Assembly: GCF_009683175.1 (NCBI RefSeq)
Contig: NZ_WKKW01000004.1
Location: 1 to 64,000, forward strand
Reading direction: 5' to 3'
DNA: 64,000 nucleotides
Source of the DNA: Bifidobacterium asteroides
Lineage (GTDB): Bacteria; Actinomycetota; Actinomycetes; Actinomycetales; Bifidobacteriaceae
In this document: in pieces, positions 26,837 to 37,692 of the stretch
Layout: each line of letters begins with the position of its first letter
How positions within the stretch are numbered: the stretch's first letter is position 1
Notes under the pieces: model-generated
The model's input: only the letters and a program-made list of their open reading frames with translations
Database searches by the model: none
Told to the model about the DNA's origin: nothing
Position numbers and translations under genes: made by a program

Positions 26837-28066
26837 ATGACTATGGAAGCAAGTGCTGAGCCGGTCCTCGAACAGGCCGACGGGCAGGTTGCCGCAAAGC
26901 CCGTCCGCAGGCGGATCAGGCCCCGTGATGTTCGTTGGATTCGTGCGGCCGCAGAGCTGGCGGGAACCTTCCTGATCTGCGCGGTCATCTACCTGTCCTA
27001 CAGCTTCGGCCAGCTGGTCATGGGCCAGCCCAGCGTGGTGCTGCCGGTTCTGGGAACCGCTCTGGCCTACCTGGTCGTGACAGCCATGCTGGGCGGCGTC
27101 TCCGGCGGACACTTCAACCCCGCCGTGACCGTGGCCGCCATGTTCACCTCTCAGATCGGCATGGTGGATGGGCTGATCTACATCGTCGCCCAGGTGATCG
27201 GCGCTATCGGCGCCGGCGCGATCGCGGTCGCCTTTGTTCCGGTTAGCAGAGTGCCGCAAAGAACCTGGCTCATGTTCTCGGTCAACGGTTTTTCCGGCGG
27301 CTCGCCCGCTGCGGCCACCCTCAGTCAGCAGCACATCGCTTTCGGAGCGCCGATGGCCATCGTGGTTGAGCTGATCGGCTGCATGATCGTGGTGGCTGCG
27401 GCCATCACCACCCTGCGTTCCGACGGCCGCGCCCGTCGCAACCATGCACTCTATACCGGGCTGGCCTATGGCGTCGGCGTGCTGGTCACCTACCCCATCA
27501 CCTGCTCGGGACTGAACCCGGCTCGCTCAACGGGCATCGCCATCTTCGCCCAGTCCAAGCACATGGCCGTCAGCCCGATCTCCCAGCTCTGGCTCTTCTG
27601 GATCTGCCCCCTGCTGGCTGCATCCCTGGTGGCCCTGGTCATCATCGTGACCAGCATCATCACCGACAACATGGCCATGCATGCCATGGGTATCGCCACT
27701 GACGCCCAGCCGGTTGCACAGGCACAAACACACGCTGACGCCTTCGCTGCTACAGGTGCGCAGACCCAGGATCAATCCGCCCAGGCCAATCCTGCTCCGG
27801 TTCAAAACACTGCCGCTGATGCAGCAGATGCTGCAGACACGGTCGCCCCCGCAGACACCACGGCTCAGGCTGTCGATGTATCGGCTCTATCAGATACTGA
27901 TGCAGGGCAGGATGCCGATGCCGGTAAGCAGGCTGATGGTGGCCAGGATGAGGTTGCCCCAGTCGATGCAGGGACCATTCCCGATCTGCAGGTCGAGCCC
28001 CTTCACACCGCTTCCGAAAACGAAGAGGGTTACGAGGAACCCAAAGACAAGCCTACCGAAGGCTGA
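26837..28066 (+). CDS. Aquaporin/MIP-family channel with long acidic tail
   Basis: A 409-residue protein. The channel (about residues 35-280) has six spans and both hemichannel motifs: HFNPAVT after span 2 and LNPARS after span 5, so water or small-solute (possibly glycerol) conduction is expected. The C-terminal 120 residues are a hydrophilic tail rich in Ala, Asp, Gln and Thr with repeated DAAD/DAGQDAD-type runs, an extension not found in standard aquaporins. AAGGTGGGG precedes the ATG at 26837. The gene is monocistronic on the plus strand amid minus-strand genes. Confidence 0.88.
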   Translation: MTMEASAEPVLEQADGQVAAKPVRRRIRPRDVRWIRAAAELAGTFLICAVIYLSYSFGQLVMGQPSVVLPVLGTALAYLVVTAMLGGVSGGHFNPAVTVAAMFTSQIGMVDGLIYIVAQVIGAIGAGAIAVAFVPVSRVPQRTWLMFSVNGFSGGSPAAATLSQQHIAFGAPMAIVVELIGCMIVVAAAITTLRSDGRARRNHALYTGLAYGVGVLVTYPITCSGLNPARSTGIAIFAQSKHMAVSPISQLWLFWICPLLAASLVALVIIVTSIITDNMAMHAMGIATDAQPVAQAQTHADAFAATGAQTQDQSAQANPAPVQNTAADAADAADTVAPADTTAQAVDVSALSDTDAGQDADAGKQADGGQDEVAPVDAGTIPDLQVEPLHTASENEEGYEEPKDKPTEG

Positions 28067-28097
28067 ACTTAGCGAGGACCGAAAAGCCTGAGAGGGG

Positions 28098-28445
28098 TCA
28101 CAGCAGCAGCTGAATGCTGAAATAGGTGACCAGGAGGCCGATGCCCAGGGCGATGCTGATGAAGGCGTCGAAGGGCACCGACCGCACCTTCCAGGGGCTG
28201 CGATCCTTGAGAATCAGCCGCAGGGCGCCGCAAACCAGGGCCGCGATGGACACCAGTCCAGTCGCGGCCCATGTGTATCCACAGAAGGCCACGAGCGCGG
28301 CGACCAGCACCACCGTAAAAATGATCCCCTCGCATACAGGACGGCCTTCCTGGGCCTCAGAGACGAAGGGATGACCTCGGCCTGATGTCTTGGGCGGCTG
28401 CGGGGGCTTGAGGTCCGGGTTCTCGGCCTTATCTGCGTCTGTCAT
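28098..28445 (-). CDS. DUF3017-like small membrane protein
   Basis: A 115-residue protein with a proline-rich cytoplasmic N-terminus (about 35 residues) and three hydrophobic spans. The pattern around GALRLILKDRSPWKVRSVPFDAF agrees with the actinobacterial DUF3017 family. AGGAG lies just ahead of the ATG at 28445. The function is unknown. It converges with the aquaporin gene, whose stop lies 32 bases away. Confidence 0.7.
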   Translation of the reverse strand: MTDADKAENPDLKPPQPPKTSGRGHPFVSEAQEGRPVCEGIIFTVVLVAALVAFCGYTWAATGLVSIAALVCGALRLILKDRSPWKVRSVPFDAFISIALGIGLLVTYFSIQLLL

Positions 28446-28504
28446 GCTCTCCTGCCTCTGCACTTGCTCTGCAGGTTCGAGCCTACCAGCGCTGCTGACG
28501 CAAA

Positions 28505-28548
28505 GCGACCGTGCCGCCATCGCCCTCGGACGATGATGGCACGGTCGC
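28505..28548 (-). terminator. Terminator hairpin downstream of the aldehyde dehydrogenase gene
   Basis: GCGACCGTGCC(GC)CATCG pairs with CGATGATGGCACGGTCGC around a short loop: an 18-base stem with two mismatches. It is 29 bases after the dehydrogenase stop. The tract after it on the minus strand has only three T. Confidence 0.6.
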
Positions 28549-28577
28549 CGTTTCAACAAGGAGTCAGAGCAGCCTGA

Positions 28578-29951
28578 TCAGTTCTTGTGTTGGAAGATCA
28601 GATGCTCGTTGGCGAAGGTGTCGAAGCCCAGGCTGTAGAGCTCGCGGCCGTAGCCGGAGTTCTTGATACCTCCGAAGGGCAGCTCGGGCATGGTCACCCA
28701 ACCGCCGTTGATGAAGGTCATGCCGGTCTCGATGCGACGGGCAAGGGCGTCCGCATGCTCGGTATCCGAGGAGAAGACCACACCGCCCAGGCCGTAGCTG
28801 GAGTCGTTGGCCAGCTCGATGGCCTCATCCTCGTTGGCCACCTTGTAGATGGAGGCCACAGGGCCGAACATCTCCTGGTTGTAAACGGGGTTGTCGCGGT
28901 CGATGTCCGTCAGAACCGTCGGGGTGAAGAAGGCCCCCGGCGAATCGTAGGGCTTGTTGCCGTAGGCGACCTTGGCTCCACCGGCCACAGCGCTTTCGAC
29001 CTGCTTGGCCAGGTTGTCGCGGGCGGAGACCATGCACATGGGGGCCAGCGTGGTTTCGGGGTTGCTGGGATCTCCAAGAACCGCGTGCGAGAAGGCGTCG
29101 ACGATGAGCGAGACGAAGTCGTCGTAGCGGTTCTCCGTGACGATGAAGCGCTTGGAGGAGGTGCAGACCTGGCCGGCGTTGGTCAGCCTGGCGCCTGGGG
29201 CCACCTTCTTGAGCAGATCCCAGTCAGCGTCATCCAGGACGATGAAGACGTCGTTGCCGCCCAGCTCCATGGAGGACTTCTTCAGGTGGGCTCCAGCCGA
29301 CTTGGCCACTGAGGCACCACCGCGCTCCGACCCGGTAAGGGCCACGCCAGAGACCCGTGGATCGGCGATGGCACGGTCCACCTGGTCATAGTTGATGAAG
29401 AGGTTGGTCAGGCTGCCCTCGGGGGCTCCGGCCTTGGTCACGGTCTCCTCAAAGGCTACCGCCGAGCCGGGCACGTTGGAGGCGTGCTTGAGGATCATGG
29501 GGTTGCCCAGAATGAAGTTCGGGGCGAACACACGCATGATCTGGTAGTAGGGGAAGTTCCAAGGCTCCACCATGACCAGAACGCCAGTGGCCTGCTTGAC
29601 GTAGTAGGCCTTGCCGGCGGGGTTGTCCAGGGGGACGGGAGCCAGTAGCTCCTCGGCGTGGTCGGCGAAGTAGTCGGCGATGTCCGCGCACAGTTCCACC
29701 TCGGCACGGGCCTCGCCCACCAGCTTGCCCATATCCAGGGTCAGGTTGGCTGCCAGTGCATCCTCGTTCTGGCGGAAGAGCTTGGCGACCTGGTGCAGCT
29801 GCGCGGGACGGTCTCCGGGGCCCTCCTGCTTGCGCCAGGTCTTGTAGAGGTCATGGCCACGGGCCAGGGCGTTCTCCAGGTCTTCGTCGGTGGCATCCGG
29901 ATAGGTCTTGATCAATTGGTTGTTAAAGGGATTGACTGTCTGATAGGTCAC
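28578..29951 (-). CDS. NAD(P)-dependent succinate-semialdehyde/aldehyde dehydrogenase
   Basis: A 457-residue aldehyde dehydrogenase superfamily enzyme, close to the GabD/short SSADH subgroup by length. Catalytic residues visible are the general-base Glu in SSMELGGNDVF, the nucleophile Cys in NAGQVCTSSKR, the nucleotide-binding GSERGG, and the late EMFGPVASIYK. It oxidises an aldehyde, perhaps succinate semialdehyde, to the acid. No GABA transaminase is nearby, so the substrate is open. The gene stands alone between a purH-side inverted repeat and a terminator. Confidence 0.9.
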   Translation of the reverse strand: MTYQTVNPFNNQLIKTYPDATDEDLENALARGHDLYKTWRKQEGPGDRPAQLHQVAKLFRQNEDALAANLTLDMGKLVGEARAEVELCADIADYFADHAEELLAPVPLDNPAGKAYYVKQATGVLVMVEPWNFPYYQIMRVFAPNFILGNPMILKHASNVPGSAVAFEETVTKAGAPEGSLTNLFINYDQVDRAIADPRVSGVALTGSERGGASVAKSAGAHLKKSSMELGGNDVFIVLDDADWDLLKKVAPGARLTNAGQVCTSSKRFIVTENRYDDFVSLIVDAFSHAVLGDPSNPETTLAPMCMVSARDNLAKQVESAVAGGAKVAYGNKPYDSPGAFFTPTVLTDIDRDNPVYNQEMFGPVASIYKVANEDEAIELANDSSYGLGGVVFSSDTEHADALARRIETGMTFINGGWVTMPELPFGGIKNSGYGRELYSLGFDTFANEHLIFQHKN

Positions 29952-30024
29952 AATATCTCCTTCGAATTATGGTTCCCAGTCAGCATCATCGCTGGTCAGT
30001 TCATTCAGCATATCACCGCATTGG

Positions 30025-30073
30025 ACCCCACGGTCAAGGAATTTGTCGCAAGGCGACATCCGACCGCGGGGTC
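30025..30073. repeat. Nested inverted repeat between purH and the aldehyde dehydrogenase gene
   Basis: Outer arms GACCCCACGGTC (30025-30036) and GACCGCGGGGTC (30062-30073) pair with one mismatch. An inner hairpin, GTCGC-AAG-GCGAC, lies at 30046-30058. It sits 9 bases after the purH stop and about 75 bases before the dehydrogenase ATG. No U-tract follows. It may be a purH terminator, an operator or a structured leader. Confidence 0.45.
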
Positions 30074-30081
30074 TGGTTTCA

Positions 30082-31683
30082 TCAGTGGAAGAAGTGGCGG
30101 GTTCCGGTCAGATACATGGTCAGATCGGCGTCCTGGGCGGCCTTGATCACCTCGGGATCACGGATGGATCCCCCCGGCTGCACCACGGCCCTGATGCCGG
30201 CCTGAATCAGATACTCCAGACCGTCTGCAAAGGGGAAGAAGGCGTCGGATGCGGCTACCGAACCCTTGGCGCGGTTGCGGCCCTCGTCCAGGGTGTTGGC
30301 ACGCTCGACCGCCAAATGGCTGGAGTCCACCCTGTTGACCTGACCCATGCCGATGCCCACGGTGGCTCCCTGGTTGGCCAGGAGCACAGCGTTGGACTTG
30401 ACCGAGCGGATGGCCCGCCAGGCGAAGGTCAGATCATCCATGGTCGCCTGGTCGGCGGGATTGCCGGAGACCAGACGCCAGGTGGAGGGATTGTCTCCAG
30501 GGGCATCGATCAGGTCGGGCGTCTGCACCAGTGCTCCCCCATCGATTTGACGGATGATCGGCCGCTGACGCGGGCGGCGTTGCACGGACAGGATACGCAG
30601 GTTCTTCTTGGTCCGCAGCAGGTCCAGGGCCTCGGGCTCATAGCCTGGAGCCACAATCACCTCGGTGAAGACCGGCTTGATCTGCTGGGCCATTGTCAGC
30701 GTAACCGTGCGGTTGGCGGCGATGACCCCGCCATAGGCGCTCATGGGATCGCAGGCGTGGGCGCGGCGGTGGGCCTGGGCGATGTCCTCCCCCACGGCCA
30801 GACCGCAGGGGTTGGAATGCTTGACCACGGCCACTGCGGGCAGGTCGGGGAAGTCCCAGACCGAGCGCCAGGCGGCATCCGCATCCACGTAGTTGTTGTA
30901 ACTCATCTCCTTGGCCCCGCCCAAGTGCTCTGCTGCGGCAAAGCCGTCCCGGTCCAGCGGGTCCAGGTAGAGGGCGGCCTTCTGGTGGGGGTTCTCCCCG
31001 TAGCGCAGTTGGTTGGCCAGACGCCAGGTGCGAGTCAATGCCTGGGGTGGTTTCTGCTCCTCGGCCTTGTCCTGCTTGTCGTCGACCCATGTACGTGCAG
31101 TCCACTCGCCGATGGCCGCGTCGTAGGAGGCGGTCAGCGCGAAGGCTTTGGCAGCCAGGCGTCCGCGCTCGGGCAGGCTGAACCCGGTGCCGGAGGCGAT
31201 GCGCTCGGCGGCTAGGGCATAGTCTTCCGGGTCGGTGATGACAGCCACGCTGGCATGGTTCTTGGCAGCGGCGCGAATCATGGCAGGGCCGCCGATGTCG
31301 ATGCGTTCCAGGCACTGGTCTGCGTCGGCGCCCTCAAGGACGGTCTGCTCGAAGGGGTATAGGTTGACCACCACCAGGTCGAAGGGGGCAATGCCCAAGT
31401 CTTTGAGTTGCCGGACATGGTCGGGGTTGGTCATGTCGGCCAACAGCCCGGCGTGGATGTGCGGATCCAGGGTTTTGACCCGACCATCCAGGCTTTCGGG
31501 AAAGCCGGTGACCTTTTCCACCGGGGTGACCTTAACTCCCAGATCCTGCAGCTTCTTTGCGGTGCTGCCGGTGGAGACGACCTCGGTGCCTGCCTGGCGG
31601 AAGGCCGATGCCAGGGCCTCGAGGCCCTGCTTGTGGTAGACCGAGACCAGTGCTCGGTTGATGGTTCGATTCGTGGTGACCAT
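30082..31683 (-). CDS. purH: Bifunctional AICAR formyltransferase/IMP cyclohydrolase
   Basis: A 533-residue enzyme for the last two steps of IMP synthesis. The N-terminal IMP cyclohydrolase domain (about 1-200, MGS-like fold) has [29 protein letters not shown] and NLYPFEQTV. The C-terminal formyltransferase has [13 protein letters not shown], then [10 protein letters not shown], the conserved Lys-His proton-transfer pair, and [15 protein letters not shown] lies just before the ATG at 31683. It follows the perM gene on the same strand, as in mycobacteria, but purN is missing from the block. Confidence 0.97.
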   Translation of the reverse strand: MVTTNRTINRALVSVYHKQGLEALASAFRQAGTEVVSTGSTAKKLQDLGVKVTPVEKVTGFPESLDGRVKTLDPHIHAGLLADMTNPDHVRQLKDLGIAPFDLVVVNLYPFEQTVLEGADADQCLERIDIGGPAMIRAAAKNHASVAVITDPEDYALAAERIASGTGFSLPERGRLAAKAFALTASYDAAIGEWTARTWVDDKQDKAEEQKPPQALTRTWRLANQLRYGENPHQKAALYLDPLDRDGFAAAEHLGGAKEMSYNNYVDADAAWRSVWDFPDLPAVAVVKHSNPCGLAVGEDIAQAHRRAHACDPMSAYGGVIAANRTVTLTMAQQIKPVFTEVIVAPGYEPEALDLLRTKKNLRILSVQRRPRQRPIIRQIDGGALVQTPDLIDAPGDNPSTWRLVSGNPADQATMDDLTFAWRAIRSVKSNAVLLANQGATVGIGMGQVNRVDSSHLAVERANTLDEGRNRAKGSVAASDAFFPFADGLEYLIQAGIRAVVQPGGSIRDPEVIKAAQDADLTMYLTGTRHFFH

Positions 31684-31735
31684 GGAAACTCCTACTCCTA
31701 TGCTTGAATGCCGAGGCGCCCCGCCACCTTCGGAC

Positions 31736-33108
31736 CTACTTGCCTGGTCTGCGGGTGGACGAGACCTGTCGTGGTGTGTCTGCTCGGTCGGTTGCCTTGG
31801 GCTCCTTTCCCTCCTGACCGCGTGATTGATTGTGTTTTTCCTTGTTTTCCGCCTGGGCGGAAGTCTTTTTGTCGCCTGCCTGGCGCAGATAGTCAATCAG
31901 GACGTCCTTGATGATGATCAGGGCGGCGGTGACAAGTGCCAGCAGCCATACTCCCAGCAGGCCGACCCCCAGGGAGGTTCCGATCATGCGCAGGGTGGAG
32001 GCTATGGGCACGCCCACTCCGGCCAGTCGCTGGCGGCCCAGGGCACCGTTGGAGAGCTGGAAAAGCAGAGCAAGACCGAGCAGGGTTACCAGCCAGGTCA
32101 GGGCCATGGCCAGGGTTGCCATAAGGAAGCAGACTGCGGTGTCTTGGGATTTCAGCCCTGCTTGACGCACGGCAGCGTGAATTCTGACACCCCATGGTCC
32201 GATGAGCAAGAGAATACCGACAACCACTCCGGCCAGCAGGGGCAGGTTGAGCAGGAGCAGACGAACCTCCTGCCGGGAGACCGGCTCCGGGAAAAGTCCA
32301 AAGAGGGGCAGCGAGGGCAGACTGGAGGCATGGCCTGACCAGAGGGTGAAGGTCGCCAGCCCGCCGATGTTGAAACCGTTTCCGAAGAGCCAGGAGGCGG
32401 CCCATATGATCAGATTGGGCAGCCAGGCAAGGGACGCCAGGCTGGTCGTCACAGCCGAGGCGGTGCCCATACGTGTCAGTTTGAACAGGCGGCCCACGTC
32501 TCCGTGATAGAGGGCGATCCAGACGATCAGGGCGATCAGGCCGGCGGCGAGCATGGCAGCCAGGAGGATCATACCGGCCGTGAGACCGAGCCGAACGGTC
32601 CTGCGGACCTGGACCGGCAGAGCTTTTTCGATGCGTTTGGTGAAAGCCTGGCGGAAAGGTTCAGAGCGGACCCAGGCCCAGCCGTAACCCAATAGGAAGA
32701 CCAGGCTGGTCCGCAAAAGAATGACCGGGGTGGTGTCGACCTGCATGGTCTGGCTGCCCTGCATGAGAATCAGGTTGCACAGCACCCAGACGACCAGGCC
32801 GGCAATGCAGCCGCCGACGGACACACCCATGCGGCCGACCAGGGTGCGGATCACCCAAATCAGCAGGCCGGTCAGCAGTAAGGGGATGATGGTCAGGGTC
32901 AGGGCACCGGCTGTAAACCCGCAGCCTTGGGTGAGCAGGGTGATGGTTTCCGTCAGGGCCACAGTGGCCATGGACAGGGAGGGCCCGCCCTCCTCGATGG
33001 AGATGATGAGCAGGAGCAGGGCCATGCAGGCGCCTAGGGCGACAGTGTAGATAAGCATGGCCAGAAAGGCCTCTAGGGCCCCCCGGAGCCATACTTTCAC
33101 TCTGCCGG

Positions 33109-33112
<4 letters not shown>
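31736..33112 (-). CDS. perM: DUF6350/PerM-like multi-span membrane protein
   Basis: A 458-residue protein with about ten to eleven membrane spans and a charged, low-complexity C-terminal tail of about 45 residues rich in Lys, Gln and Glu. Family assignment rests on topology and on the gene order sucC-sucD-this gene-purH, the arrangement around mycobacterial perM, whose product stabilises the divisome under stress. It overlaps the sucD stop by ATGA (33109-33112). A cell-division role here is inferred by synteny only. Confidence 0.72.
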
Positions 33113-34028
<916 letters not shown>

Positions 34029-34032
<4 letters not shown>

Positions 34033-35243
34033 CGTCCCGTCTCCTTTCCTGCCTGAGCGGCCAGGGCCACGGCCTGATCCGCCGCCTCCTCCATGGTGCG
34101 GGCCACCTTGAGCCGAGGCTCTTGGGCCTTGGCCAGCAGATCCAGTCCCTCGGCAGCCTCATTGCCGTCGAAGCGGACCACGATGGGCCGGTCGTCGTTA
34201 TGGTCTTGCCCGTCCGCAACGTCCACGGCGGCCAGGATGCCCTGGGCCACCTGCTGGCAGGAGGTGATCCCTCCATAGACGTTGACCATGACCGAACGGA
34301 CCTTGGGGTCGGAGAGGACCACGTCCAGGCTGGTGCGCATGACCTCGGGCGAGGCTCCGCCGCCGATGTCAAGGAAGTTCGCGGGTCCGACAGGAACGCC
34401 CTGCCTGCGTCCCGATCCGGCGACCGCATCCAAGGAGCTCATGACCAGTCCCGCGCCATTGCCGATGACGCCTACCTGACCGTCCAGATGGACGTAGTGC
34501 AGGCCAGCGGCCTTGGCCTTGGCTTCCAGGGGGTCAAGCTGAGCCGGGTCCGTGAAGCGCTTCCAGCCGTCGTGCCGGAAGGCTGCGTTCCCGTCCAGTG
34601 AGATCTTGGCATCGAGGGCGTCCAGGTGCTTGGTGGCCTCGTCGTCCGGATCACCCACCTTGGCCAGGGGGTTGATTTCGACCAGGGTTGCATCGCTGTC
34701 CTGGAAGGTGTGCCACATGCCCAGAAGAATCTGTGCAGCCTGCTCCAGATCGGCATGGTAGAAGCCGATGCGCTCGGCCATGGTGCGGGCGGCCTGTCTG
34801 TCGAAATCCTCCAGGGGGCCGATGTGCAGGCGCCGGACCGATTCGGGATGTTCCCGGGCGATGGTCTCCACCTCGGTGCCCCCGCTGGCCGTGGCCAGGA
34901 CATCATAGTCCCGGGAGGTGCGGTCCACCGAAATGGACAGGTAGTACTCGTGCAGGATGTTGCGTGCCTCGGTGACCAGGATCCCGCTGACCGGATGGCC
35001 GTCGATGTTCATGGGCAGGATGGCCTCGGCCAAGGCTACGGCCTGATCGTGATTCTCGGCTCGCTTGACTGCTCCGGCCTGTCCCCTATGACCGATGGTG
35101 GCCTGGCCCTTGATCATGCAGGGGTAGCCGATGACGTCGGCTGCCTGGCCGGCCTCTTCTGCGGTTGAGGCATAGACGGCCCTTGGTTGGGAGATGCCAT
35201 GTTCAGCGAGCAGCTGCCTGGCCTGGTATTCGTACAAATCCAT
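34029..35243 (-). CDS. sucC: Succinyl-CoA ligase beta subunit
   Basis: A 404-residue ATP-grasp subunit that binds nucleotide and succinate. The N-terminus MDLYEYQARQLLAEHGI, the ATP-grasp region with GHRGQAGAVK, VEINPLAK (metal ligands), the succinate-binding GNGAGLVMSSLD and FLDIGGGAS identify it. First gene of the sucC-sucD-perM-(purH) transcript, with sucC and sucD coupled by ATGA. Whether the enzyme uses ATP or GTP cannot be told from what I can see. Confidence 0.95.
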
Positions 35244-35265
35244 GGTGAAGATCCCCCAATCGTGC

Positions 35266-35850
35266 TCAGGCGGGCATGTTCATCAGGCAGGTGACCGGGT
35301 AGGCGCCCAGGGCCTTACGGCCGTCCAGACCGTTGAGTTCCATGACGAAGCTGAAACCAGCCACCTGGCCTCCGGCCTGCTCCACCAGACGTGCAGCCGC
35401 CTGAGCAGAACCGCCGGTGGCGATCAGATCGTCGACTATCAGGACTCGCTGGCCTGGTTTGAGGCAGCCCTGCTCGATTTCGATACGGGCGTTGCCGTAT
35501 TCGAGGGCGTATTCCTGGCTGTAGGTGGGGGCAGGGAGCTTTCCGGCCTTGCGCATGGGCAGGAAGCCCTTGCCCAGATCGGTGGCCAGCTGGGGACCAA
35601 TCAGAAAGCCGCGTGCCTCAAGGCCGGCTACCAGGTCGAAGTCCTCTGGCTTCACGGGTAGGGTGCGCTTCATGGCGTCGAGGATGATGGCCAATCCCCT
35701 GGGATCCGACATGGCCGGGATGAAGTCCCTGAAAAGGATCCCCTTCTTGGGAAAGTCCGGAATGGTACGGATCAATGAGATCAGATAAGCGGCGTCATCA
35801 TCGCCGACCTGCTTAAGTTCTCCAACCTTGATATCGTCCGATTGAGCCAT
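35266..35850 (-). CDS. apt: Adenine phosphoribosyltransferase
   Basis: A 194-residue purine salvage enzyme that makes AMP from adenine and PRPP. It shows IPDFPKKGILFRDF near the start, LEARGFLIGPQLA, and the PRPP-binding motif VLIVDDLIATGGSA. The N-terminal 20 residues are an extension relative to the E. coli protein. A purine-rich site (AAAGAAGA) precedes the ATG. It lies in the actinobacterial order ruvCAB-yajC-apt-like, just before sucC on the same strand. Confidence 0.94.
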   Translation of the reverse strand: MAQSDDIKVGELKQVGDDDAAYLISLIRTIPDFPKKGILFRDFIPAMSDPRGLAIILDAMKRTLPVKPEDFDLVAGLEARGFLIGPQLATDLGKGFLPMRKAGKLPAPTYSQEYALEYGNARIEIEQGCLKPGQRVLIVDDLIATGGSAQAAARLVEQAGGQVAGFSFVMELNGLDGRKALGAYPVTCLMNMPA

Positions 35851-35958
35851 GATCTTCTTTCTGTCTTGCTCCTAGGAAGTGGTTGCCGGGGCCATCATAC
35901 GCGCGTCGCGTTTCCGTTCAGAGTCAGCCTGACGGAAGGTGTGGCGTGCGAATAAGGT

Positions 35959-36546
35959 TCAGGACTTGGCGGAAGTCGAATCTGAAGCCTTGGAAGCATC
36001 GGATTCTTCAGCGTCTTCCGACTTCTCCGCAGTCTTGGCCTTGTCTGATTCGTCTTCAGGCTCCGACTTGGATTCAGCCTCGTCCTTGGGCTCTGAGGCG
36101 GCGAAGTTCTGTGTGGCAGTATCGTCAGCGGTGGTTTCTTCGCCATCGGCATTGTCGTCGGCGTTGTCATCGTCTTCAGCGGCGGTGACCTCGGCGGGGG
36201 CGTCCGCATCCTCGGACTGGCCCTCGACCTGCTCGGGCAGGGGGTTGCCGTTTTCGTCAACCTCGTCGTCGTGGACGTAGGCCGGGACGATGGGCGGCTT
36301 GGTGATGGCCTGGATGCGCCAGCGGGACTGCGAACCCTCGGAGTCGATGACCACCTGCTCCTTCTCCAGATCCACGGAGACGACCTTGCCCAGAAGGCCT
36401 GTGGTGGTGGCTACCTCGTCACCGGGCTGTAGGGACTGGCGGAAGTCCTGGACGGCGGCCTGCTGCTGTTTGCTCTTGCGGGAGCTTCCCCACATCATGG
36501 CGATCATCAGGGCGATGATGACGATCATGAAAATCATGGATCCCAT
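35959..36546 (-). CDS. yajC: Preprotein translocase subunit YajC
   Basis: A 195-residue membrane protein. One N-terminal span (MIFMIVIIALMIAMMW) is followed by the YajC core: RQSLQPGDEVATTTGLLGKVVSVD and the later VVIDSEGSQSRWRI. YajC joins SecDF to support protein export. The last 95 residues are a very acidic Glu/Asp/Ser/Ala tail, unusual for a roughly 110-residue family. The ATG at 36546 or the GTG four codons earlier could start it; AAGGAG fits the ATG with an 11-base spacer. Confidence 0.88.
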   Translation of the reverse strand: MGSMIFMIVIIALMIAMMWGSSRKSKQQQAAVQDFRQSLQPGDEVATTTGLLGKVVSVDLEKEQVVIDSEGSQSRWRIQAITKPPIVPAYVHDDEVDENGNPLPEQVEGQSEDADAPAEVTAAEDDDNADDNADGEETTADDTATQNFAASEPKDEAESKSEPEDESDKAKTAEKSEDAEESDASKASDSTSAKS

Positions 36547-36612
36547 GGTTGTTTCCACTCCTTGTTTCGACGGGTATCAAACGGCGCTATGCATTGCTGC
36601 GAAGACCCCAGT

Positions 36613-37689
36613 CTAGAACAGCTTCATGACATCCTCGGGCGGTTTGCGGCCCAGGTGCTCCCAGGCCTTGGAGGTGGCTACACGCCCCTTTGGGGTGCGT
36701 ACCAGGAAGCCCTCACGCACCAGGTAGGGCTCACAGACCGTCTCCACCGTCTCGGCCTCCTCGCCCACCATGGCGGCCAAGTTGTTCAGGCCCACGGGTC
36801 CGCCGTCGAAACTGTTGACGATGGCCTTGAGGACGGCCAGATCCAGGCGGTCCAGCCCCTCGGAGTCGATCTGGTAGAGGGCCAGCGCCTGCTTGACGTC
36901 ATCAGGGCCGACCTGGTCAAGATCGTGGACTATGGCCCAGTCGCGCACACGGCGCAGGAGGCGGTTGGCGATCCTGGGCGTGCCGCGGGAGCGCAGGGCC
37001 AGCTGATGGGCGGCGTCATCCTGCAGGACGATGCCCAGGACCCTGGCCGACCGCTCGACCAGCTTCTCCAGCTCCTCCTCCGGGTAGAAGTCCAGGTGGG
37101 CGGTGAAGCCGAAGCGGGCCCTCAGGGGCGAGGGCAGCATGCCCTCACGGGTGGTGGCGCCGATGACCGTGAACCTGGGCAGGGTCAGCGGAATGGAGGA
37201 GGCTCCGGGACCCTTGCCCACCATGACATCCACGCGGAAGTCCTCCATGGCGATGTAGAGCAGCTCCTCGGCGGCCCTGGGCAGGCGGTGGATCTCGTCG
37301 ATGAAGAGCACCTCGCCGGCCTCCAGGGAGCTCAGGATGGAGGCCAGGTCGCCGGCATGCTGGACGGCCGGCCCCGAGGTGACACGGATGGGCACCTCCA
37401 GCTCGTGGGCGACGATCATGGCCAGGGTGGTCTTGCCCAGGCCTGGAGGGCCTGCCAGAAGGATGTGATCGGGGGCCACGTCCCGCTTCTTGGCGGCCTT
37501 CAGGAAGAGGCCCAGCTGGGCCTTGAGCCGGGGCTGTCCGATGAATCCGTCCAGGGTTTCCGGACGCAGCTCCTCGTCGCTGACCGGCTCGCCTTCGATG
37601 GGCCGGGCCGAGACCATCCGCAGGGATTCCTCCTGGGCGTCGCCATTCTGGGAGTCGATGTACCCCGTAGACATCTGCTTGTCAGCCAT
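36613..37689 (-). CDS. ruvB: Holliday junction branch migration ATPase RuvB
   Basis: A 358-residue AAA+ helicase motor. Walker A is GPPGLGKTT, Walker B is LFIDEIHRL, sensor 1 is [11 protein letters not shown], the arginine finger region is LRARFGF, and the C-terminal winged helix carries [17 protein letters not shown]. It drives Holliday junctions through RuvA, with RuvC cutting the product. It starts 4 bases after the ruvA stop, in the order ruvC-ruvA-ruvB. Confidence 0.98.
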   Translation of the reverse strand: MADKQMSTGYIDSQNGDAQEESLRMVSARPIEGEPVSDEELRPETLDGFIGQPRLKAQLGLFLKAAKKRDVAPDHILLAGPPGLGKTTLAMIVAHELEVPIRVTSGPAVQHAGDLASILSSLEAGEVLFIDEIHRLPRAAEELLYIAMEDFRVDVMVGKGPGASSIPLTLPRFTVIGATTREGMLPSPLRARFGFTAHLDFYPEEELEKLVERSARVLGIVLQDDAAHQLALRSRGTPRIANRLLRRVRDWAIVHDLDQVGPDDVKQALALYQIDSEGLDRLDLAVLKAIVNSFDGGPVGLNNLAAMVGEEAETVETVCEPYLVREGFLVRTPKGRVATSKAWEHLGRKPPEDVMKLF

Positions 37690-37692
37690 GGG

